Origin: RGIG529 sp963929765
Lineage (GTDB): Bacteria; Bacillota; Clostridia; Oscillospirales; Oscillospiraceae
Assembly (NCBI GenBank): GCA_963929765.1
Contig: CAWVKD010000056.1
Span: 12,099-76,098 of the forward strand
Direction: 5' to 3'
DNA length: 64,000 bases
The notes under the pieces are model-generated. The model saw only the letters and a list, made by a program, of their open reading frames with translations, had not been told where the DNA came from and ran no database searches. Shown here piece by piece: positions 43,814 to 52,629 of this stretch. Position 1 is the first letter of the stretch; the number at the start of each line of letters is the position of its first letter. A program made the position numbers and the translations under genes.

Positions 43814-45191
43814 TATGTCTCCCAAAAAGAATCCGATGCCGGAACAGGAGCCGCTGGTTCGCAATAGAAATTTTGATGAAGTTGCAAAGGGTTATACCAA
43901 AGAAATGGCTATAGATGAAGCGACTCGTTGTTTGAACTGCAAGGCAAAGCCATGCGTATCTGGTTGCCCTGTGAATGTTCGTATTCCAGAATTTATTGAA
44001 CAAGTTGCTCAAGGTAACTTTGAAGAAGCATACAAAATCATTACATCTACGAATTCTTTGCCAGCAGTTTGTGGCCGTGTATGTCCACAAGAGAATCAGT
44101 GTGAAGGACAATGTGTGCGTGGCAAAAACGGTGAACCGGTAGGAATTGGCCGGTTAGAGCGGTTTGTTGCCGATTGGCATATGGCAAACGGTAACGATCA
44201 GATTGAGGCACCAAAGAGTAATGGACACAAAGTGGCTGTGATAGGTTCTGGACCGGCAGGTCTCACATGCGCAGGAGATTTGGCAAAAGAAGGGTACGAA
44301 GTCACTATTTTCGAAACATTACATACTGCAGGTGGCGTACTGGTCTATGGTATTCCAGAATTCCGTCTGCCGAAAGCCATTGTTGCCCGGGAAATTGAAA
44401 ATTTGAAGGCAATGGGTGTAAAAGTAGAAACCAATATGGTGGTTGGCAGAACCATTTCTGTGGACGAGCTATTTGAACAAGGGTTTGAAGCTATCTTTAT
44501 TGGTTCTGGTGCAGGTTTGCCCCAGTTCTTGCACATTCCTGGTGAGAACTTATTGGGAGTATATTCTGCTAATGAGTACCTTACTAGAATCAATTTGATG
44601 AAAGCATATAAAGAAGAGTACGATACCCCGATTGCAAAGAGCAAGGCAGTTGCTGTCGTAGGCGGCGGCAACGTGGCAATGGATGCTGCTCGTTGTGCGA
44701 TGCGTCTGGGTGCAGAGAAGGTATACATTGTATACCGTCGTTCTATAGAAGAACTGCCTGCCAGAGCAGAAGAAGTTCATCATGCCAAGGAAGAGCAGAT
44801 CGATTTCCGCCTGTTGAATAATCCGGTGGCAATTCACGGTGATGAAGATGGCAGAGTCTGCTCTATTGAATGTGTTGAAATGGAATTGGGCGAGCCAGAT
44901 GCATCAGGACGTCGTCGACCCATCGAAAAGAAGGGCTCTAACTTTAAACTGGATGTAGACACTGTCATTATTGCCATTGGTACCAGTCCCAACCCATTGA
45001 TCAAATCTACAACAGAGGGTTTGGAAACAAACAAGAAGGGGTGCATTGTGGCAGACGATGAAATGGCAACTTCCCGTCCAGGCGTATTTGCAGGTGGCGA
45101 TGCAGTAACGGGTGCAGCTACTGTTATCAAGGCAATGGGCGCTGGTAAAAAGGCAGCAGCTTCTATCCGGGAGTACCTGGCTAAGAAATAA
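43806..45191 (+). CDS. nfnB: NfnB-type NADPH oxidoreductase (glutamate synthase small-subunit-like)
   Basis: A 461-residue GltD-like flavoprotein. The N-terminal cysteines CLNCKAKPCVSGCP and CGRVCPQENQCEGQC ligate [4Fe-4S] clusters. The first dinucleotide motif AVIGSGPAGLTCAGDLA binds FAD, and VVGGGNVAMDAARCAMRLGA binds NAD(P). The start at 43806 has AGGAGG at 43792-43797 and overlaps the nfnA end by eight bases. No large glutamate synthase subunit (gltB) is nearby, supporting the Nfn role over glutamate synthase. Confidence 0.9.
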   Translation: MANMSPKKNPMPEQEPLVRNRNFDEVAKGYTKEMAIDEATRCLNCKAKPCVSGCPVNVRIPEFIEQVAQGNFEEAYKIITSTNSLPAVCGRVCPQENQCEGQCVRGKNGEPVGIGRLERFVADWHMANGNDQIEAPKSNGHKVAVIGSGPAGLTCAGDLAKEGYEVTIFETLHTAGGVLVYGIPEFRLPKAIVAREIENLKAMGVKVETNMVVGRTISVDELFEQGFEAIFIGSGAGLPQFLHIPGENLLGVYSANEYLTRINLMKAYKEEYDTPIAKSKAVAVVGGGNVAMDAARCAMRLGAEKVYIVYRRSIEELPARAEEVHHAKEEQIDFRLLNNPVAIHGDEDGRVCSIECVEMELGEPDASGRRRPIEKKGSNFKLDVDTVIIAIGTSPNPLIKSTTEGLETNKKGCIVADDEMATSRPGVFAGGDAVTGAATVIKAMGAGKKAAASIREYLAKK

Positions 45192-45202
45192 AGGAGTAAG
45201 AT

Positions 45203-45454
45203 ATGATTCTTCATTTTAAACCAAGAGGCGTGTGTTCCAGAGAGATGACTGTAGAATGGGAAGACGATACCATTTTATCCGTAGAGATAGAGGGTGGTTG
45301 TTCTGGTAATTTGCAGGGAATTTCCCGCTTGGTTGCAGGAATGAAGATAGATGATGCCATTCAAAAATTAGAAGGAATTCGCTGCGGGGTAAAAAAAACA
45401 TCATGCCCAGACCAGCTTTCCAAAGCGCTGCGAGAAGCGAAAAACCTTAAATGA
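45203..45454 (+). CDS. TSCPD-domain protein (TIGR03905 type)
   Basis: An 83-residue protein with the terminal TSCPDQLSKAL motif. TSCPD domains also occur at the end of B12-dependent ribonucleotide reductases, and this short stand-alone form is common in Clostridia without known function. Conserved residues here include GCSGNLQGI and GIRCGVKKTSCPDQL. It follows nfnB by 11 bases with AAAGGAG and probably shares its transcript. Confidence 0.88.
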   Translation: MILHFKPRGVCSREMTVEWEDDTILSVEIEGGCSGNLQGISRLVAGMKIDDAIQKLEGIRCGVKKTSCPDQLSKALREAKNLK

Positions 45455-45476
45455 TGGATCTTATTTTAACACGGAT

Positions 45477-45517
45477 GGGCAATTTCGCCTGTGAAGAATA
45501 CACAGGCGAAATTGCCC
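45477..45517. other. Perfect 17-bp hairpin downstream of the TSCPD gene
   Basis: Perfect arms at 45477-45493 and 45501-45517 with a 7-base loop. The following CTCTTTTAC is only weakly T-rich, so it is a possible, not typical, terminator of the nfn operon. Confidence 0.7.
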
Positions 45518-45541
45518 CTCTTTTACAAATGTGAAGGAGTA

Positions 45542-45589
45542 CGTCTGATTGTCAAAGCAGTTTTGTAAAACTGCTTTGACAATCAGACG
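45542..45589. other. Perfect 23-bp palindrome before the zinc-ribbon gene
   Basis: Arms 45542-45564 and 45567-45589 are exact inverted repeats separated by two bases. No T-run follows; 17 bases later comes the GGGGGG ribosome site of the next gene. Confidence 0.85.
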
Positions 45590-45620
45590 ATGGAGAATGC
45601 AAAAAAGGGGGGACAAGCAT

Positions 45621-46229
45621 TTGGATCTGGACCAAGTAAAGAAAACTATAGGGTATTTTTGCCCTTCATGCAGACAGCCGGTGACATCAACAAAAACGTT
45701 GTTTACACTGATGGCATCTCCTACAAAAATTTCCTGTGATTGTGGCCGCTCCCAGGGAGAACTCACGATAATGGAAGATAAATTTCAATTAACAGTACCA
45801 TGTCTCTTTTGTGGAAAAACCCATACAGTTGTAGGCCCTATGGATCATTTTTTAGAAGAGACTTTGGCATTTTCCTGCAAAGCATCTGGTCTTGCATGTT
45901 GTTTTATTGGAGAGGAAAAGAAAGTTTTGACTGCGATGACGCGTTTGCGAGAGACAGTGGAGAAAATGGGGGAGAGACCGAAAGAAAAGGACGCTGCATT
46001 TTTAGATGCTCTGGTGATGGAAGAGGTGCTGGGAGAGCTGAAGGAAATTGCAAAACGAGATGGAATTTCCTGCACTTGCGGTTCCCATCAGTGGAGGATA
46101 GATGTGAAGTATAGCTCAATCGATCTTATTTGTGCAAATTGTGGAGGAGCTGTGCGGATTCCAGCCGCAACACAAGACGATATTGACGACATTTGTTGTA
46201 AGAACCGAATTTTAATCAAAAAGGTGTAG
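45621..46229 (+). CDS. Uncharacterised multi-zinc-ribbon protein
   Basis: A 202-residue protein of no family I recognise. It has paired cysteines in several knuckles: YFCPSCRQPV, ISCDCG, PCLFCGK, CTCGS and LICANCGG, suggesting three or four zinc sites. Helical, Glu/Lys-rich sequence (about 110-155) lies between them. The TTG at 45621 is chosen because AGGGGGG lies eight bases upstream; the longer frame runs back through the palindrome. It precedes guaB by 62 bases. Nucleic-acid or protein binding is a guess. Confidence 0.75.
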   Translation: MDLDQVKKTIGYFCPSCRQPVTSTKTLFTLMASPTKISCDCGRSQGELTIMEDKFQLTVPCLFCGKTHTVVGPMDHFLEETLAFSCKASGLACCFIGEEKKVLTAMTRLRETVEKMGERPKEKDAAFLDALVMEEVLGELKEIAKRDGISCTCGSHQWRIDVKYSSIDLICANCGGAVRIPAATQDDIDDICCKNRILIKKV

Positions 46230-46291
46230 ACAATTTTCAGGGATTGTGATAGGCTTGCGGATAATAAGATAGAGAAGAATGGAGGATTGCT

Positions 46292-47770
46292 ATGGTACCG
46301 ATAGATGCTGGACAAAAATTTGGAAAAGAAGGGCTCACATTTGACGATGTACTGCTGGAGCCGGCAGAAAGTAATGTTGTACCGACAGACATTGATTTGA
46401 CAACGAAATTAACGGATCGAATCACTCTTAATATTCCTGTGATGAGTGCTGCGATGGATACGGTCACGGAATATAGAATGGCAATTGCTGTAGCGCGTGA
46501 AGGCGGCATTGGCGTTATCCATAAGAATATGAGCATAGAAGCTCAAGCAGAACAGGTGGATATGGTTAAGCGTTCGGAAAATGGTGTTATTACCAATCCA
46601 TTCTATTTAAATCCAGGACACACTTTGGCAGATGCAGACGAGCTGATGGCCAAGTATCGTATTTCCGGTGTTCCTATTTGTGATAATGGCCGTCTGGTGG
46701 GTATCATTACCAATCGAGACATGAAATTTGAAGAAGATCTCTCTCGTGCTATTGATGAAGTGATGACAAAAGACAACCTGGTTACCGCCCAGGAAGGAAT
46801 TACGTTAATGGAAGCAAAAGAGATTCTGCGGCGGCACAAGGTAGAAAAACTGCCGATTGTGGATGAAAACTTCCATTTGAAAGGCCTTATCACCATCAAA
46901 GATATTGAAAAAGCAGTTATGTACCCCAACTCTGCAAGAGATGAAAAAGGGCGGCTGTTGGTAGCTGCTGCGATTGGTGTCACATCAGACGTAATGCAGC
47001 GAGCAGGCGCTCTTCTGGATGCTGGTGCGGATGTACTGGTTCTGGACTCTGCACATGGTCATTCTCAGAACATCATTAGCTGTGTGAGAAAGTTGAAGGC
47101 AGAATACCCCAAGCTTCAATTGGTAGCAGGTAATATTGCAACAGCAGAAGGCGCTAGAGCATTGATCGAGGCAGGAGCAGATTGTGTTAAAGTAGGAATC
47201 GGTCCTGGTTCTATCTGCACCACTCGTGTGGTAGCAGGAATCGGTGTTCCACAGGTCACGGCGATTTATGATGCTGCTGTAGTGGCAAACCAATATGGCA
47301 TCCCGGTTATTGCGGATGGTGGTATTAAATATTCTGGTGATATTACAAAAGCCATTGCTGCTGGTGCCAATGTGGTTATGGCAGGTTCCCTTTTGGCTGG
47401 CTGCGAAGAGAGCCCGGGTGACACAGAAGTGTTCCAAGGGAGACAATTTAAAGTATATCGTGGCATGGGAAGCCTTGCTGCTATGAATAAGGGAAGCAAG
47501 GATCGCTATTTCCAGGAAAATGCATCTAAATTGGTACCGGAAGGAGTAGAAGGACGCGTTCCTTACCGTGGTCCTGTGTCTGAAACGATCTATCAATTGA
47601 TGGGCGGTTTACGTTCCGGCATGGGATACTGCGGGACTGCTACTATCTTTGACTTACAAAAGAATGGAAAGTTCATACGCATTACTGGTGCTGGTTTAAA
47701 AGAAAGTCATCCTCATGATATTTATATTACAAAGGAAGCACCCAACTACACTATGAATCCGCAAGGTTAA
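46292..47770 (+). CDS. guaB: IMP dehydrogenase
   Basis: Oxidises IMP to XMP with NAD, the committed step of GMP synthesis. The 492-residue enzyme has the family length with the two CBS domains inserted (about residues 95-215), the FDDVLLEPAES N-terminus, and the active-site loop VGIGPGSICTTRVVAGIG with the catalytic Cys. The flap motif RGMGSLAAM and MGYCGT are also present. GGAGG lies upstream. Confidence 0.97.
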   Translation: MVPIDAGQKFGKEGLTFDDVLLEPAESNVVPTDIDLTTKLTDRITLNIPVMSAAMDTVTEYRMAIAVAREGGIGVIHKNMSIEAQAEQVDMVKRSENGVITNPFYLNPGHTLADADELMAKYRISGVPICDNGRLVGIITNRDMKFEEDLSRAIDEVMTKDNLVTAQEGITLMEAKEILRRHKVEKLPIVDENFHLKGLITIKDIEKAVMYPNSARDEKGRLLVAAAIGVTSDVMQRAGALLDAGADVLVLDSAHGHSQNIISCVRKLKAEYPKLQLVAGNIATAEGARALIEAGADCVKVGIGPGSICTTRVVAGIGVPQVTAIYDAAVVANQYGIPVIADGGIKYSGDITKAIAAGANVVMAGSLLAGCEESPGDTEVFQGRQFKVYRGMGSLAAMNKGSKDRYFQENASKLVPEGVEGRVPYRGPVSETIYQLMGGLRSGMGYCGTATIFDLQKNGKFIRITGAGLKESHPHDIYITKEAPNYTMNPQG

Positions 47771-47773
47771 AAT

Positions 47774-47817
47774 ATTCCGCCCTGTGCTATCAATCAGCAC
47801 AGGGCGGAATGTTTTTT
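47774..47817 (+). terminator. guaB terminator
   Basis: A perfect 15-bp GC-rich stem (47774-47788 with 47796-47810) has a 7-base loop and is followed by six T residues. It also faces the end of the sirtuin gene. Confidence 0.92.
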
Positions 47818-47841
47818 ATTTATAGAAGAGCCTCTGAGTTA

Positions 47842-48564
47842 TTAAACCACGATTTGAGAGAGTACTTCCCCGATGGGTTGGTTGATAGAAAGAGCTGCAC
47901 TTTTATCATAATCGGTAGCCGCTTTATTGATGACAACAAGTTTATCACCAGTAAAATACCGAACCAGACCAGCGGCAGGGTAGACAACCAGAGATGTTCC
48001 ACCGATAATAAGCATATCAGCGTTGGCGATAGCTTCGGCAGATGCATTCATAACGCTCATATCAAGAGGCTCTTCATACAGAACCACATCTGGTTTCACA
48101 ATGCCGGAACAGGCTGTACAATGGGGCACACCTTCTTGCGACATAACAAAGTCCAAATCATAAAAACGACCACAGTCCATGCAATGATTACGATAAACAG
48201 AACCATGAAGTTCCAGTACGTGTTTGGCACCACCCATTTGATGGAGATTGTCAATATTCTGCGTGATAATGGCTTGTAATTTGCCTGCTTGTTCCAGTTC
48301 AGCTAATTTTAAATGGGCAGCATTTGGTTTTGCCGTCCGGCAAACCATCTTTTGACGATAAAAATCAAAAAATTCCTGTGTATGTTTCAAGAAAAAGGTG
48401 TGGCTTAGCATTGTTTCCGGTGGATATTGAAATTGCTGGTGGTAAAGGCCATCAACGCTGCGAAAATCGGGGATGCCGCTTTCGGTTGAGACACCGGCAC
48501 CGCCAAAAAAAACAATATTTTTACTTTCATTGATCATCTGCTGTAAAGCTGCGATCTGGTCCAT
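47842..48564 (-). CDS. cobB: NAD-dependent protein deacylase (sirtuin)
   Basis: A 240-residue Sir2 enzyme that removes acyl groups from lysine using NAD. Motifs: GAGVSTESGIPDFRSVDG, TQNIDNLHQMGG, catalytic His in LHGSVYR, and a four-Cys zinc site in CMDCGRFYD and CTACSGIVKP. Length and motif spacing match the bacterial CobB/Sir2 class. GGAGG lies upstream of the ATG. Confidence 0.95.
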   Translation of the reverse strand: MDQIAALQQMINESKNIVFFGGAGVSTESGIPDFRSVDGLYHQQFQYPPETMLSHTFFLKHTQEFFDFYRQKMVCRTAKPNAAHLKLAELEQAGKLQAIITQNIDNLHQMGGAKHVLELHGSVYRNHCMDCGRFYDLDFVMSQEGVPHCTACSGIVKPDVVLYEEPLDMSVMNASAEAIANADMLIIGGTSLVVYPAAGLVRYFTGDKLVVINKAATDYDKSAALSINQPIGEVLSQIVV

Positions 48565-48677
48565 GAAAATCCTCCTTCACCTTTTTTCTTCAGTATATCA
48601 CAAAAGATAAAACAGTGAAAAGAAATTTGTTCATTGTTACTGGACGTAGTTTTGGAGTTGAATATCTTTTTGCAAAA

Positions 48678-48709
48678 AAAATCTCCGCCAGAAACCTGGC
48701 GGAGATTTT
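48678..48709 (-). terminator. Terminator of tRNA-Thr
   Basis: A perfect 14-bp stem (48678-48691 with 48696-48709) has a 4-base loop. On the minus strand it is followed by eight T residues. It abuts the 3' CCA. Confidence 0.88.
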
Positions 48710-48784
48710 GGAGCTGGAAACGTGACTTGAACACGCGACCTGCTGATTACGAATCAGCTGCTCTACCGACTGAGCTATTCCAGC
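48709..48784 (-). tRNA. tRNA-Thr (anticodon CGT)
   Basis: A 76-base cloverleaf on the minus strand with encoded CCA and discriminator U. The acceptor stem GCTGGAA pairs with TTCCAGC. The anticodon loop TTCGTAA is closed by a CTGA-type stem. Anticodon CGU reads the Thr codon ACG. Confidence 0.95.
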
Positions 48785-49085
48785 GAAAAAATAATACCAA
48801 TCTCTACATTATATCAAACGTACTCCTTATTATACTTGAATCTGTGTAGATTTGTCAACCACTTCATCATGATGCTTGACTTACTTTGTGAATGTTGGTT
48901 TCGATGATTTTTTTGCGGCAGTTATGAGGTGATAAGCAGAAAACGTTTGGTGCTTTTCTAAATGGGAATTTTATCGAAAAAGAGACCCTTGAATGTCCCC
49001 AGAAAGAATTGGTATTAAAATCCTTTCCGGGGATAAGGGAGTTCATTTGTTTATAATTGTTCCTAACAGCAAAAGACCATTTTTA
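48785..49085. other. Region between tRNA-Thr and metF
   Basis: Apart from the tRNA promoter I see nothing convincing here, including no clear metF terminator. Confidence 0.4.
48829..48858 (-). promoter_or_regulatory. Promoter of tRNA-Thr
   Basis: On the minus strand TTGACA (48853-48858) and TATAAT (48829-48834) are separated by 18 bases, both exact consensus. Confidence 0.85.
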
Positions 49086-49958
49086 TCAGCCCTTAACATG
49101 CAACAGAGAAGAGATACTTTCGCTGATTTTTTTTGCAATATAAGGATTGTTCATGGTATATAAGTGGATTCCATCTACGTTATGGGCAATGAGATCCACA
49201 ATTTGGTTAATGGCGTAGGCGATTCCAGCATCTCGGAGTGCCTCTGGGTGATGCTCGTATTTTTGCATCATTTTTGTAAATTTGGGTGGAAGACTAGCAC
49301 CGCATAATACGACCATTTTCTCAATTTGTTTTTTATTGGTGACAGGCATGATACCTGCTTCAATAGGGACGGTGATACCTGCAATTCTTGCTCGTTCCAA
49401 AAAGGAGTAAAAATAACTATTGTCGAAAAAGAGTTGAGAAACAAGATGATCAGCGCCAGCATCAACTTTTTTTCGCAGATACAATATGTCATCTACCAGT
49501 GTGGGAGAATCCTGGTGGCCTTCCGGGTAACAGGCGCCAGAAACGCTGAATGAACTATGTTCTTTGATATAAGATACCAATTCGTTGGCGTGGAGAAACT
49601 CATTTTTCGGAGGGATGTCAGGGTTGATATCGCCACGCAAAGCCAAAATGTTTTCGATTCCGTTGTCTTGTAGTCTCTTTAAATTGATGTCAATATCTTC
49701 TTTGGAACTATTGATACAGGTTAGGTGGGCCAGTGGTTCGATTTGGTATTTGTGCTTGATGATAGATGCAATATCGCAAGTAGAGGTATCTGCTGCGTTA
49801 CCACCTGCGCCATAAGTGACACTGATAAAGTCAGGATGCAGATCGTGTAATGCGTCTAGAGTTTGATAGATTGTTTCCACAGGACTTGTCTTCTTTGGTG
49901 GAAATACTTCGAAAGAAAAAACTGTTTTGTCAGATGAAAACATAGTTGGAATTTTCAT
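49086..49958 (-). CDS. metF: Methylenetetrahydrofolate reductase
   Basis: Reduces 5,10-methylene-THF to 5-methyl-THF with FAD. The 290-residue barrel shows FSFEVFPPKKTS near the N-terminus, SVTYGAGGNAADTS, NILALRGD and GADHLVSQLFFDN, all typical of MetF. It supplies methyl groups for methionine synthesis, and metA is encoded about 13 kb away in the same window. GGAGGG precedes the ATG. Confidence 0.95.
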   Translation of the reverse strand: MKIPTMFSSDKTVFSFEVFPPKKTSPVETIYQTLDALHDLHPDFISVTYGAGGNAADTSTCDIASIIKHKYQIEPLAHLTCINSSKEDIDINLKRLQDNGIENILALRGDINPDIPPKNEFLHANELVSYIKEHSSFSVSGACYPEGHQDSPTLVDDILYLRKKVDAGADHLVSQLFFDNSYFYSFLERARIAGITVPIEAGIMPVTNKKQIEKMVVLCGASLPPKFTKMMQKYEHHPEALRDAGIAYAINQIVDLIAHNVDGIHLYTMNNPYIAKKISESISSLLHVKG

Positions 49959-49993
49959 GGAAAGCCCTCCCTTTGATGTGTTGGTTGCTCTTC

Positions 49994-50022
49994 ATTATAT
50001 ACGATGTCAAGACAGAAAACAA
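49994..50022 (-). promoter_or_regulatory. metF promoter
   Basis: On the minus strand TTGTTT (50017-50022) and TATAAT (49994-49999) are separated by 17 bases. Confidence 0.6.
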
Positions 50023-50029
50023 GGAAATG

Positions 50030-50905
50030 TTACACGCCTGTACCATCAAAAGAAGGAATGTAGGATGACCTTGCCGCCTCCAATTCTTGAATATATCCAT
50101 CTTGAATACCACAAGCGAAGAGATACTCTGTGGCAGCTCGATATTCCCCTTTTGTAATGGTTCGTCCCAGTCCCATTTGAGCGGATTCACCCATGGGAGT
50201 GTATTGACTCATGAGAGAAAACAAAACTGTTTTGGGTGGAAAGGTTTTGGCGACCCAGTCGATCACTTTTTTTGTGTTGGGCAGCTGCCCCGGTAGCATA
50301 AGATGTCGAATGATTACTCCACGTTTTAGAAGGCCATCTTCAGATAAACGATATGGACCAACCTGACGCACCATTTCCAGAATAGCTGCTTTTGCCGTCT
50401 CCGTGTAGTGTGGTGCACAGGAAATACGAGATGCAAGAGAATCATCCATATATTTGAGGTCCGGTAAATAAATTTGAATAGCGCCCTCTAAAGAACGCAG
50501 TGTAGTTACGGTTTCATACCCGTTGGAGTTCCAAACTACAGGAACCGAAAGTGGAGTTTCCAAAGCAGAAAGGATTGCATGGGTAAAATGAGAGGGGGTA
50601 ACAAGGTTAATGTTATGTACACCTTCGCAAATCAAAGCAGCAAAGATTTCTTTCAAATGAGAGATAGAAATGATCTGCCCTACACCTCTCTGACTAATTT
50701 CTGCATTTTGACAAAATCCACATCGTAATGTGCATCCGCTGAAAAAAACAGCTCCAGATCCTCTTTCACCGCTGATACATGGTTCTTCCCATAGGTGCGG
50801 GGCAGCTCGTGCCACTACAGGCAAAGCCGGCATTTGACAAAATCCACTGCCCTGTGTTTCTGTGCGACTTGCTCCGCAAGCTCTTGGACAAAGGGTACAT
50901 ATCAT
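50030..50905 (-). CDS. Radical SAM protein, COG1313-like (putative glycyl-radical activase)
   Basis: A 291-residue radical SAM enzyme. The [4Fe-4S] motif CTLRCGFCQN lies near residue 58, and an extra N-terminal cysteine cluster MICTLCPRACG opens the protein, as in the family often annotated as pyruvate-formate-lyase-activating-like. Its substrate is not established, and no glycyl-radical enzyme is adjacent. The second ATG (50905) is preferred because the AGGAG site is too close to the first (50911). Confidence 0.85.
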   Translation of the reverse strand: MICTLCPRACGASRTETQGSGFCQMPALPVVARAAPHLWEEPCISGERGSGAVFFSGCTLRCGFCQNAEISQRGVGQIISISHLKEIFAALICEGVHNINLVTPSHFTHAILSALETPLSVPVVWNSNGYETVTTLRSLEGAIQIYLPDLKYMDDSLASRISCAPHYTETAKAAILEMVRQVGPYRLSEDGLLKRGVIIRHLMLPGQLPNTKKVIDWVAKTFPPKTVLFSLMSQYTPMGESAQMGLGRTITKGEYRAATEYLFACGIQDGYIQELEAARSSYIPSFDGTGV

Positions 50906-50935
50906 GATCATTGGCTCCTTTTCCTTTGTTTTTGG

Positions 50936-50965
50936 ACTATATCACAGAAAAAACAGAATTGTCAA
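50936..50965 (-). promoter_or_regulatory. Promoter of the radical SAM gene
   Basis: On the minus strand TTGACA (50960-50965) and TATAGT (50936-50941) are separated by 18 bases. Confidence 0.75.
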
Positions 50966-51166
50966 CAATCGCATTATATAAAATGTCCAAAAAGAGGAAG
51001 TACATGAAATAAACCAGGAATATAAATTACAATATCTGTGTTTTTAAGAAATGGCAAACACTAAATATCGGGGAGCGGGGTCAATATTTTATCTGAATGC
51101 CAAAGAGAAAACAGTATTCTTTCATAAAATCCCTGTCAATAGAGTGAAAATATTTTCAAATTTGTA

Positions 51167-51195
51167 TTGACAAGAATTTGGCAGAATGATATACT
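51167..51195 (+). promoter_or_regulatory. Thiolase promoter
   Basis: TTGACA (51167-51172) and TATACT (51190-51195) are separated by 17 bases, leaving a leader of about 115 bases. Confidence 0.82.
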
Positions 51196-51216
51196 GCAAA
51201 TTGCGATTTAGTTAGT

Positions 51217-51255
51217 ATACAAGATATTTGCGAGTGAATAGTTTGTATCTTGTAT
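51217..51255 (+). promoter_or_regulatory. Inverted repeat in the thiolase leader
   Basis: ATACAAGATA (51217-51226) and TATCTTGTAT (51246-51255) are exact inverted repeats 19 bases apart, starting about 22 bases after the -10 box. It could be a repressor site or an RNA stem. Confidence 0.5.
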
Positions 51256-51318
51256 GATATGTAAGCCGGTTCTTATCAAAACCAAATTTTTAATGAATTG
51301 TTTGGAGGATCACAAAAC

Positions 51319-52500
51319 ATGAAAGACGTATACGTAGTTGGCGCATGCAGAACTGCTGTCGGTGGATTTGGCGGTTCCTTGAAAGACACCTCTGCCGTTG
51401 AACTGGGTACCATTGTTATCAAAGAAGCTCTAAAGAGAGCAAATGTTGCACCTGAACTGGTAGAAGAAGTTATGATGGGTAACGTTGTTTCTGCTAACCT
51501 GGGTCAGAACATGGCTCGTCAGTGCCTGATTCATGCTGGTATTCCCAAAGAAGTCACCGCTACTTCTATGAATATGGTGTGTGGATCTGGTATGAAGACT
51601 ATCATTGAAGGTTCCCGTGCAATCCGCTCTGGCGATCTGGATATCGTCGTAGTTGGCGGTGCTGAGAATATGTCTGCTGCTCCTTACTACCTGCCTACCA
51701 CTCGTTTTGGCCAGAGAATGAATGACGGTATTATTGTTGACGGTTTTGTCAAAGATGGCCTGTGGGACGCTTTTTACAACTATCACATGGGTATCACTGC
51801 TGAAAACGTAGCAGAGCAGTTTGGTGTGTCCCGTGAAGAGCAGGATCAATTTGCTTTGATTAGCCAGCAGAATTTGGCAAGAGCTAAAGAAACCAACAGA
51901 ATGGCAGATGAAATTGTTCCTGTTATGGTAAAGAAGAAAAAAGAAGTGATTGAGTTCAAAGAAGATGAACACGGCAGACCTGGTACCACCATGGAAGGCC
52001 TTGCAAAACTGAAGCCAGCATTTAAGAAAGATGGCACAGGTACTGTTACCGCAGGTAACGCTTCTGGCGTTAACGATGGTGCTGCTGCTCTCGTTTTGGC
52101 TTCTGGTGAAGCTGTGAAAAAGCATGGTTTGAAGCCCCTGGCAAAGCTCATCGGTTGGGGTGAAGCTGGCGTTGATCCTTCCATCATGGGTGTTGCTCCT
52201 ATCTATTCTTCCCGCAAGGCACTGGCAAAGGCTGGCCTGGAAGTAAAGGATCTGGACCTTGTTGAATGCAATGAAGCATTTGCTTCCCAGTCTTGCGCAG
52301 TAGCAAAAGAGTTGGGCCTGAGCCGCGATATTATCAATGTAAATGGTGGCGCAATTGCAATTGGCCATCCTATTGGATGCTCCGGTGCTCGTATTGTTGT
52401 CACTTTGCTGTACGAAATGAAACGTAGAGGCGCTCATAAGGGCCTTGCTACTCTGTGCATTGGTGGCGGTCAGAGCACAGCTACCGTTTGGGAAATGTAA
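51319..52500 (+). CDS. thlA: Acetyl-CoA C-acetyltransferase (thiolase)
   Basis: Condenses two acetyl-CoA to acetoacetyl-CoA, the first step of the butyrate pathway in Clostridia. The 393-residue product has the active-site Cys in NMVCGSGMKTI, GGAENMSAAPYYLP, the His motif AIAIGHPIGCSGARI and the C-terminal CIGGGQSTA. The start at 51319 follows TTGGAGG. Its codon choice is richer in C- and G-ending codons than its neighbours, consistent with high expression. No other butyrate-pathway gene is adjacent. Confidence 0.95.
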   Translation: MKDVYVVGACRTAVGGFGGSLKDTSAVELGTIVIKEALKRANVAPELVEEVMMGNVVSANLGQNMARQCLIHAGIPKEVTATSMNMVCGSGMKTIIEGSRAIRSGDLDIVVVGGAENMSAAPYYLPTTRFGQRMNDGIIVDGFVKDGLWDAFYNYHMGITAENVAEQFGVSREEQDQFALISQQNLARAKETNRMADEIVPVMVKKKKEVIEFKEDEHGRPGTTMEGLAKLKPAFKKDGTGTVTAGNASGVNDGAAALVLASGEAVKKHGLKPLAKLIGWGEAGVDPSIMGVAPIYSSRKALAKAGLEVKDLDLVECNEAFASQSCAVAKELGLSRDIINVNGGAIAIGHPIGCSGARIVVTLLYEMKRRGAHKGLATLCIGGGQSTATVWEM

Positions 52501-52525
52501 TCTTCCATACAACCACTAAAATATA

Positions 52526-52565
52526 AAAAAGGCACTGTCTTTTCTCAAAAGACAGTGCCTTTTTA
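52526..52565 (+). terminator. Thiolase terminator
   Basis: A perfect 18-bp stem (52526-52543 with 52547-52564) has a 3-base loop and ends in a T-run. Confidence 0.92.
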
Positions 52566-52629
52566 GATTTTATTCGAATCATGTTGTAAAATATAACGTA
52601 AAATATTTCCTTCAAAAAATGTACGATTT

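Larger units (their letters stand above)
50906..51318. other. Divergent intergenic region, radical SAM gene and thiolase
   Basis: Holds two divergent promoters and an inverted repeat in the thiolase leader. The middle (about 50975-51160) has nothing I recognise. Confidence 0.5.

Noticed and set aside
46985..47596. A 203-codon minus-strand open frame
   Set aside because: Antisense to guaB with no recognisable protein character.
51430..52512. A 360-codon minus-strand open frame
   Set aside because: It lies entirely antisense to thiolase, has no ribosome site and is rich in His, Cys and Ser, typical of a shadow frame created by biased codon use.
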